DNA from: Clytia hemisphaerica
Taxonomy: Eukaryota; Cnidaria; Hydrozoa; Leptothecata; Clytiidae
Length of the DNA stretch: 64,000 nt
Direction of reading: 5' to 3'
Assembly (NCBI GenBank): GCA_902728285.1
Contig: CACVBU010000738.1
Span: 2,679,700-2,743,699 of the forward strand
This document shows, piece after piece, positions 56,841-64,000 of this stretch. A program made the translations under genes and the position numbers. The first letter of the stretch is position 1. Every line of letters starts with the position of its first letter. The notes beneath the pieces are model-generated. The model did no database searches. It was not told the origin of the DNA and saw nothing but the letters and a program-made list of their open reading frames with translations.

Positions 56841-57682
56841 TTGATTGTGAAGCAAAAAACAATGGCTTGGTATTTTACCCTACAAGCCAGTCTACCAATC
56901 CTGGTTCTTCTGTTAAATGATTGGATAATCGCAGTAGATGGATTCGAATGTCGAAAATACAGTCATGGACAATTTGACCAAAGAAACCATGTTTGTAAAG
57001 GTAGGTCTAAATCAAATTTATTCCAGAAATCTTTTACACTATTTTTGTTATAACAGTAGCGTGCGGCCGCCTCCTTAGTTTAGCTTTATATATGTCTATG
57101 AGTGTGGTCTCTCCTTGTCAAATCCTGTAGGTTGTCAAGCAAAATAGAAAGCAAAATGGCGGACTAGTTAGTTCAAAAGCCTGTGTCACACTTCCTTTTA
57201 TATTGGAAGCTCGATCCAGTCAAGTAGTTAGAGATCAGCGGTCTCGCATGAAACTTAATTCACATTGAAAGCTGATTCGTTCCCATGGGGATTTGGTACT
57301 TTGCAGACGGGTCTGTAAAATACACGTTGACCACATGTCGGAACTCAGGAACTACCGGAGCTTTTGAATTGAAGTTCAACACCTGGCCTCAAAGTTCATT
57401 GTTTTACTTTTGTTTTCAGATAATCCATTCTTGACCTCAATATGTCACGTGACGAAACGAAATGGAATTGCCGAATCCGGTTGCCTAATGGAAGGTAGTA
57501 AATCCGAATGCAATACGCGCTACGAAAGAAAAGGAGATACGTACGCCGTCTGCTGTTGCGAGACCGACCAATGTAATGATCGAAAGTTTATTGAAAAGTG
57601 TGCATCTACGGGGCGATCTGTTAAAAGTTGTGGTGTTATAATTGTGATATTGACATTATTTGGGGCTTTATTTTCTTTTTAA
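56841..57682 (+). CDS. Ly6/uPAR-like (three-finger) GPI-anchored protein, two exons
   Basis: Exon 1 (56841-57000) encodes a signal peptide; the in-frame MAWYFTLQASLPILVLLL start at 56862 is an alternative. It then encodes the mature start GFECRKYSHGQFDQ and ends VCK plus one base at G|GTAGGT. Exon 2 (57420-57682, acceptor TTTTCAG) continues in phase with SICHVTKRNG, SGCLMEG, SECNTRYERKG and the family signature CCCETDQCND, then a hydrophobic tail (CGVIIVILTLFGALFSF) suited to GPI attachment. Total about 140 aa. Three-finger Ly6 proteins sit on the outer cell surface and act as receptors, co-receptors or ion-channel modulators; the specific role here is unknown. The N-terminal C-x-x-C pair of most members is reduced to one Cys (FECRKY). 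A polyadenylation signal AATAAA lies at 57818. Confidence 0.85.
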
Positions 57683-57817
57683 TTTGGTGCTTGAGTATTA
57701 ATTTTTATATTTAATGATTTTGAAATTGATGTGTAGAGATTTAGTTCCTGTTTAGTTCCCAGTTCTTGAGGCAAAAGGTTGCTGGCATCCTCTTACGAAT
57801 TCTTGCTTCTAATTTCT

Positions 57818-57823
57818 AATAAA
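57818..57823 (+). promoter_or_regulatory. Polyadenylation signal of the Ly6-like gene
   Basis: AATAAA lies 136 bases after the stop codon at 57682, a normal 3' UTR length. No closer signal was seen. Confidence 0.55.
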
Positions 57824-57935
57824 CTTCCGGGATGGATTAAGCGTACCGCGATAATGTATGGAAAGTTTTCTGTAGTGGTATAAATCTGTATATTATAATT
57901 TTTTTTTGGACAATTAACATTTATTTCGCAACTGT

Positions 57936-58218
57936 ACACGTTTTTTTTTTTTTAAGAAACACACTTTTAAGAAACATGAGGCTCAGAATGCTTAAAAACT
58001 AAGAAACATCTAAGAAACATGGTGAGGCTGAGATTGAGAAAGTAACATTTTTAACTCGGTTTTTTTTAGAACCTTCCATTCTTTGCATGAAAAATAGGCT
58101 GATTATGTCAAAAAGTTTAGAAACATGTAAGAAACATTTAAGGCTCAAAAGGCCGATTTCTTAAGAAACATTGAGGCTGCTTGGTAAAACTAGTTTCTTA
58201 AAAAAAAAAAAACGTGTA
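57936..58218. repeat. Hairpin element, AAGAAACAT motif variant
   Basis: The ends are ACACGTTTTTT plus T-run and TTAAGAAAC, inverted to GTTTCTTAAAAAAAAAAAAC plus GTGT. Throughout the body the family motif TAAGAACAT is replaced by TAAGAAACAT and its partner AAGGCTT by GAGGCT or AAGGCTC. Confidence 0.8.
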
Positions 58219-58339
58219 TGCAATTCATGTATATTTTTAACCATTGTATTCAGTTTTTGTAGTAAAGTATAAATAGAAAAATAAATTTTCATGTATGTAC
58301 ATATCTCGAGTCGTCTAATCTCATTTACTTTGTATGAGA

Positions 58340-58396
58340 ATAAATTTGTGCACCGACTACGGTTTGCAAGGTTGTGGGTTCAGCCCCGGTTGGGTT
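58340..58396 (+). repeat. tRNA-like box-B fragment
   Basis: GCAAGGTTGTGGGTTCAGCC CC resembles the TpsiC part of a tRNA-derived SINE. The rest is missing, so this is a fragment at best. Confidence 0.3.
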
Positions 58397-58570
58397 ATAA
58401 GGTGGAGCCTCTTTAACTCGAACCTCTATGACTCGAATGCTCCCTTAACTTTAACAATGGTTCCTTCAGTAAACAATACATTATTAACCTTACTCTATAA
58501 CTCGAAAGTTCCTTAACTCGAACTAATTTGCGTTCCCTGTGCGTGTTCGAGTTTTAAGGCTCCACTGTAC
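58397..58570. repeat. pogo/Tigger-like MITE
   Basis: Left AGGTGGAGCCTCTTTAACTC and right GAGTTTTAAGGCTCCACTGT. Inner AACTCGAA motifs occur four times. Confidence 0.65.
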
Positions 58571-59466
58571 CAAATATTCACAAAATAGATCTTGATGTCT
58601 CTCTGCTTGATGCTCAACAGATAAAGAAAAGAATTAGTGAAGTAAAAAAGGAGAGAAGTGAAGAAAAGAGGAGTATTCGGGTCATCCTCGACCACGTTCG
58701 TAGACTGTAGGACGTCCTTTTTTTCGTACTCGCAAATTGGGGAAATAAGACAGTCGAAGCGGATATAATGATAACGATCGGGGAGCCGTTAGTTGGAAAA
58801 CTATGTGAAGCGAAGTTAACAGTCTAGGTGACAAACTTACATACTTATTTGCTGAGCTACGACTAGTGTCCGCTAGTGTCCGTAGCTGAGCTACGACTAG
58901 TTTTTTTTATAAGAACAAGTATATCTTTGATGAGGATCAGGTGTTGTTTTTTTGGCTCTTGAGAATTGAAGTATAAATTGTCAAAAGCTGAAGTATGTTA
59001 TACTCAATAACTTTAAATCTACTAATCTAAATTTGCTCAAAATGTACCAGTTCAGTCTCTTATGTTTCGGCAATTTGAGCCAAGTTTTTTTTAAGATTCT
59101 CGAGTTCAGATTTTGCGGAACCCAAATAGGTACCAACCGTGAGTATCACAGCGTATGAGTATTACACATCACGCGCTATAAAGACAAATCCCAATTTCAG
59201 AGAAAACGAAGCTGTAGCAGTGTCAGTTTTAAAACAACCCTGGTGAGACTACCTTAATATCTTTTTTTTTTAAGTCCTAAATAATATTGGCAAGAAATAC
59301 TTTATTTGGCAAATAAATAGATTCTTTCGTAAAATTAAAATTATATTTTATTTACATTAAAAATATAACAGCTGATCTGCAACAGCGAATATATACAAGT
59401 TCTTTAGGACGCAAAAATTACTGGTTTTAAGGTTTTAGTATATATATAGTATATTACCAAATACTT
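58571..59466. other. Intergenic between Ly6-like and XKR-like genes, no gene seen
   Basis: 58850-58900 has a short direct repeat (GTCCGCTAGTGTCCG, GAGCTACGACTAG twice). A half ATAAGAAC element end follows at 58900-58920. No exon recognised. Confidence 0.45.
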
Positions 59467-60145
59467 AAAGTCTATTCACGATAAGTGTGCACTCTTTTTT
59501 CTTTTACTTATAACTTTTGAAGGAATTCCTCAATCTTTTTAAATTTGGCATCATTGGAAAGATATTAGTGAGTGGAACAATTTGAAATAAAAAAAACTTT
59601 AAAAAGATCATAAAAATGAAGATGAAAATGAAGAAGAAAAAAATGAAGATCTTGTAGAAAAATGCTATAGCTATCATTTTCACTGAAGTGAATTCTTAAT
59701 CATCGAATGTCATTACTGTGAAAAAAATTCTCAAAAATAATCATTCAGTCAAAAAATATCAAACAATGTTATAAGCTGATTGACGTCTAAAAACGCTGTT
59801 TTCTGCAGTTTTTTGCTGTTTTTAGGGGTCAATCACTTATTAACTTTGTATTATAACTTTATATTGAATAAATATTTTAATGAAATCTCTTCACAGTGAT
59901 GATCTCCTAAGATCAAGGAATCTCTCCAGTGAAAATGAAAGTCATAGCACTTTTCTACAAGATCTTCATTTTTTTCTTCTTCATTTTCATCTTCATTTTT
60001 ATGATCTTTTTAAGGTTTTTTTTATTTCAAATTGTTCCACTCACAAATATCTTTCCAATGATACCAAATTTAAAAAGATTGAAGAATTCCTTCAAAAGTT
60101 ATAAGTAAAAGAAAAAAGAGTGCACACTTATCGTGAATAGACTTT
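59467..60145. repeat. 680-bp palindromic element with TA target, abutting the XKR stop codon
   Basis: The ends AAGTCTATTCACGATAAGTG and CACTTATCGTGAATAGACTT are inverted and flanked by TA on both sides (59466-59467 and 60145-60146). Pairing continues inward for over 200 bp per arm (AAAATGAAGATGAAAATGAA against TTCATTTTCATCTTCATTTT). The TA target suggests a Tc1/mariner-type MITE. A minus-strand AATAAA inside the right arm (60026-60021) lies 118 bases beyond the XKR stop. Confidence 0.85.
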
Positions 60146-62487
60146 AGTTCTGACTATTCTTACGGCTTACAGTAATATCCATATGAAGTCTTATATCAGC
60201 TTGGCTACATGTTGGTGTTTGCGTCACTGATACACTTTCAATGTTGATATCCTTAACAGTGACTGAAAGACTGGGCGACGAAGCCCCCGGCTCGCTCCGA
60301 TTCCTAGTATTATTTTGACTGAATATATTGTTTGTAGATGATGAATGTTTATCACTGAGACGGGGGTGAACAAACGGTTTTGGTGAATCTAATGTTTGAT
60401 TCTTCGCTCTTGACAAAGAAGACTGGTCAGTGGAGATTGCCAGAAGTGATGGTTGATGAAATTCTTTGTCAACGCAGGGTGATGCTCTGTTCATGTACGG
60501 CGAGGGCTCCGGTGTCATTCGGGTATTGTATTCGGTAGCTTCTGAACAAGTAGCTGTAACCCTACCTTCAGCTTTACTTAGCTGTTTTGCAGCACCAAGC
60601 TTGGAGACCATGGCGTCTTCGGCGATGATTTTTCGTTGCCGTAGAATCACAATAATCACGAGCTGAATGAAAGCAAATACGGTGACACCGACGGCTAGCC
60701 AAGATGTGATTCTTGATTTAATCCAAGTATTATACGGTACTGTACAGTGAACTTTATACTTCCAGTGAGGAGTATCAACACAATAACCTGCTGTTCTATT
60801 GAGCAAATCGCCATAGTTCAATCTATGATGTTTATATTCCATTTGATTGTTAATGAAATGCTCCAGAGGACGTTGAACTGTCCCGAATCGCATTCCAAGA
60901 ATGACACATAGAATATTCTCAAAAAACAATACAACAGCTAACCAGAATTGATATTTGCATGTCGTTGGAGTAGCCGTGTTACTACCGGCGTAAATACCAG
61001 CGTAAAATGCATCGGTGATGATTAATTCAAATCGGTTACTGCCTCGTTTTTTACGGAATGGCTTAAAGTTGTTTTGCCAGAACCATAACGGAAACATTAA
61101 GAGAAAATGACCGAGGATCATGATGAATGGTGCTGATTTATGGATACTTGCTAACATCGTGGTCGCCGCAGCTCTGGATGCAAACCAAAACAGATTCATT
61201 TCGAACGTCAATAATTTCCATTTTATACCGTCAAATTGAGACTGTATACCCCAGGCTGCCGATAACCATGACGACACAAAACAAATTAATTGGATTGCAT
61301 TAAAATCACCATTATAAAGCACGATTATATACATCTGAAGGAATAATTGTGGAAGTGCGTGTGTGAAAGTCTCGGCATAACTTGTAATATCTCGAAACGC
61401 CCATAACGCCTTACGTACGCCCAGTAAAGGGATTCTTTCGACGAGTACAGTCAACCACATCAGACATCGAGCTACGTGTCCATGTAATATTAGGCATAAA
61501 CTGTATACCAAGGGTTTTGAGAAGTGAATTTTCATGAGGAATTTTCCGTTTGATTTGTTGTGTAGAATAAAAGTGTACAAACTGATGAAGAAGGAGGTCA
61601 GCTAAAAGAAAAAGAAGAAAAATGTCACTTCTTTTTTTATCATCATGCCTTATCTTTTTTCCCGACGAATATTTTTCCCCGACGAAAATTTCCCCTGACG
61701 AAGTTTTCCCCGATAAGATATTAAATGTCACTGACATAATTAGACATCACAAGACTTCTAATGGTCCAGTACGGGAAGTCTAGCCTGTGCGAAACTCATT
61801 TTGTTACTGTGCTGCACGATTTCGGGTCTGAGACATTTTTCACAACTCTTTTGTAGCAATGAGCTCAACTAAGTAACGCTACTTTACCCACTTCAATGCA
61901 ATGGTATCTTTTGTTTTTCAAAAAAGCATTCCACAGACTTTTCGGTAAGATTTTTCAAAAAAACGAAAATTGGGCTACATTTTGATATCAGGATATGCGC
62001 CATTGCAATGTCTTCTGATCTTCATCACGGACCTAACAGCTGATTGGTTGTAAGTGACGTAAAAGCAGTCAATATGTCACTTGCAACCGATCAGTTGTTG
62101 GGTTTTTAGCCAATCAGAGTTTGTTTTACTTGATATTTTTAATGTAAATTACATGGAATCAACGAAAGGAATTTTCGCAGAAAAATGATAGGGAATCAAA
62201 GAAGGTTATAAATTTGAAAACCGCGTATAGAAAAAAGCGGTCAAAACTCACCAAAACAGGGGTTAAAGTCCATCCACCAAAAAAGACATCGTTGTTTTCG
62301 AAATAATAGTACGCGACAGCATAATCGGTATACATATTCAACAAATTGAGTACGATTGAGAAGACAGTGAGTGCAATTCCAGCTTTTCCTGTCGTAAAAT
62401 GTTTTGGTGCATTTTCAACGTTGACTAATTTATCGGAGACGCGCTTCATCATTCGTTGGGTTGCCAGTGCACTATCATTGACAATGT
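60144..62487 (-). CDS. XK-related (XKR) family membrane protein, last two coding exons
   Basis: Exon 62487-62252 (acceptor TTATAG, donor TTG|GTGAGT) joins in phase to 61601-60144. The likely start is the paired ATG at 62452, giving about 552 aa; the open frame reaches the acceptor, so an upstream coding exon is possible. Hydrophobic helices include GIALTVFSIVLNLLNMYTDY, WTLTPVL-LTSFFISLYTFI, the FTHALPQLFLQMYIIVLY region, FIMILGHFLLMFPLWFW, FWLAVVLFFENILCVIL and SWLAVGVTVFAFIQLVIIVI. The ALPQLFLQ motif and the repeated helix layout are characteristic of XK/XKR proteins, some of which are caspase-activated phospholipid scramblases in the plasma membrane. The last 130-140 residues are Ser/Thr-rich and probably disordered. 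No clear DEVD-type caspase site was seen, so apoptotic activation is not supported. The stop TAA (60146-60144) spans the boundary with a palindromic element. Confidence 0.85.
61655..61740. repeat. TTTTCCCCGACGAA short tandem repeats in the XKR intron
   Basis: Four imperfect units (TTTTTCCCGACGAATA, TTTTCCCCGACGAAAATT, TCCCCTGACGAAG, TTTTCCCCGATAAG). Similar wording is at 18800-18985. Confidence 0.6.
62022..62110. repeat. Short palindrome in the XKR intron
   Basis: ACAGCTGATTGGTTGTAAGT GACG pairs with GTCACTTGCAACCGATCAGT TGT around a centre near 62067. Confidence 0.65.
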
Positions 62488-62538
62488 CTATAAGAAAAGA
62501 AGAGTTTATTGTCGACAATGTCGGCCAAGAAAAATGGT

Positions 62539-62803
62539 ACACGCTTTTTTCATAAGAATATACTTTATAAGAATATTCATGAAAAAATAGGTCAAAAATT
62601 AACAATGTGCTAAAAATACTACCATCATTGAATTTGGAAACTGAACCTAAAGGATGCCATTTTCAGAGAAATTTGGGTTTTGAGAGTTTGGTTTCTAACC
62701 TAAGAGCACTGTAAGAATATTTTAGGGCGATTTTCCCCCAAAATTTTACGAATATCCATGAAATGGCAAAATAGTCTAGTATTTTTATAAAAAAGAGCAT
62801 GTA
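62539..62803. repeat. Hairpin element, AAGAATAT motif variant
   Basis: The left end is TACACGCTTTTTTCATAAGA, the right end TTTATAAAAAAGAGCATGTA. The body carries ATAAGAATAT, TAAGAATATTCATG and TAAGAATATTTTAGGGC where the type family has AAGAACAT and TTTTTAGGC. It lies just upstream of the XKR exon at 62487. Confidence 0.6.
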
Positions 62804-64000
62804 ATAACACTCTTTGACCCTTAACTTGTTGAAATTTTAGCCATTCCAAGATCAGCTCATTGTTCTTAAATTTTTCTTTTTTTCAAGGCATTTTTGGCCC
62901 TCGTTATTCTTATAAATTTGTTTTTATAAAATAGGGTGTAAGGAGTATCGTTTAATTATTGTCTTGGTTTCTTGGTAAAGAAAATGTAACTTTTAAAGCC
63001 ATCGCAATATTCCTAACCAACACGTCCTCACACTTATTTCTACTATATGTGTAGGTATTTAAACATCGGTAAATCTACTATTGGTATTTATGGTAAATAC
63101 TTTATCTACCATTACAGTATGAATAAAACTTCTACGGTTTTAGTAGAATTTCCAGCCCATCCAAATAGTAGTCTGTACACAAACCCGATATCTACGGCTA
63201 ATTTCAAAATTCATTGCCGTACTACGCTACGATAATCGTGAGATACACTCTGGTACAGAGTATCCAAATAGTGACTTATACGCATGCTTGATTTATCGTT
63301 CTTTTAACCGCTAGTCGTTAAATAGCGTAAAGTACAAAAAGTAATGAATATGTAGGGGTGGTAGTCACTGAGCAAAGGTCGGGGTTTGTTGATAGTCAGG
63401 GTTAGGATTTGAAATATGTCGTTTTTTGATAGTTAGGGTTAGGGCTTGTTGTTAGTTTGTTTTTTCTTGCACCAACTGAAATTGTCGATTGAGTAATTAT
63501 AAGAAACCGGTTGTCGATTGAGTATCAAATCATGAAGCGTTTTTGTAACAAGAAAACATTTAAGGGTAAATGAAACTGATGAGATATCTGGATATACCTA
63601 AATACCTATAAAATCTCGTTGTGGGGCTACGTATATACACAATTTCGAATTTCAAACTTACTTTTTAAACGTAAGGATCGAGGAGATTGGGTCGAACCAA
63701 TACTCTCGCTGAGCCAATGCCACTGAATTCCCATTTTATAAGTACTACTGCTTTAGAATATTCTTAACTCTCCACATCAAAACGAACTATTGGAGTCGAA
63801 AAATTGAATTATAAATAAAAACATAGATTCATCAAGCATGAATCAGTATTTAGGACCCACGTCTATTTGCCTACACGCATTATTGAAAATGTATTAAAAT
63901 AATCGTCAGACATCAAATTTTTATAAAGTTATTCAATGCTGGAATTAATGTTTGAATTGTAGCGTGAATGACATCAATAGAAACGGTTGTCAAAAATCAT
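62804..64000. other. 5' side of the XKR-like gene; mariner-type debris, no firm exon
   Basis: 63150-63265 carries CTACGGCTAATTTCAAAATT, TACGATAATCGTGAGATACA and TACAGAGTATCC, shared with 28790-29090. A minus-strand donor AAAAA|GTAAGTTTG near 63663 could close a 5' UTR exon of the XKR-like gene, but this is speculative. Confidence 0.4.

Noticed and set aside
60144-60600. Caspase-cleavage site in the XKR C-terminus
   Set aside because: Only isolated Asp residues in Ser/Thr-rich sequence were seen; no DEVD-like tetrapeptide.

Overview
The window is AT-rich animal genomic DNA with spliced genes: GT-AG introns, phase-consistent exons, signal peptides and GPI tails. A MASP-type CUB-EGF-CUB-CCP-protease gene, fibrinogen-related (FReD) genes, an XK-related scramblase-family gene, tRNA-derived SINEs and very many palindromic DNA-transposon remnants suggest a marine invertebrate. 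A tunicate or another invertebrate deuterostome is plausible, but the sequence alone does not fix the taxon.

Layout. 0.2-17 kb is the immune-lectin-like part. A complement-type MASP-like gene of 11 coding exons runs on the minus strand (16916 to 5414). Its domains and splice phases are intact, but the protease has lost catalytic His (TVANC instead of TAAHC), catalytic Ser (AGSA instead of DSGGP) and the IVGG activation end, so it reads as a haptoglobin-like pseudoprotease. An intronless PAN-FReD gene lies inside its first intron on the opposite strand (13747-14682). A near-identical copy lies beyond its 3' end (1754-2701). The two copies form inverted arms of about 1.9 kb that bracket ten of the eleven MASP-like exons. 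Each arm also holds a decayed FReD relic, and a further FReD pseudogene (352-900) carries a patch that looks gene-converted.

17-36 kb is gene-poor. It holds palindromic TIR elements of several families, a 156-bp satellite inside a TIR element (30.1-31.7 kb) and a 0.74-kb element with paired CRE-like motifs. 36.9-43.8 kb is one large DNA transposon: a five-exon Merlin-type transposase (IS1016/ISXO2-like DDE fold, minus strand) between two inverted minisatellite arrays of roughly 34-bp units. 44.3-46.6 kb is a recent tandem duplication carrying SINE-like sequence. 47-56 kb is repeats without a supported gene.

56.8-57.7 kb holds a two-exon Ly6/uPAR-like GPI-anchored protein gene (plus strand). 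60.1-62.5 kb holds the last two coding exons of an XK-related membrane protein (minus strand). Its stop codon lies exactly at the junction with a 0.68-kb palindromic element. The FReD and MASP-like genes belong to families that work together in the lectin pathway, so their interleaving is suggestive, but a functional link here is inference. Exon limits were worked out by hand from splice signals and reading phase.
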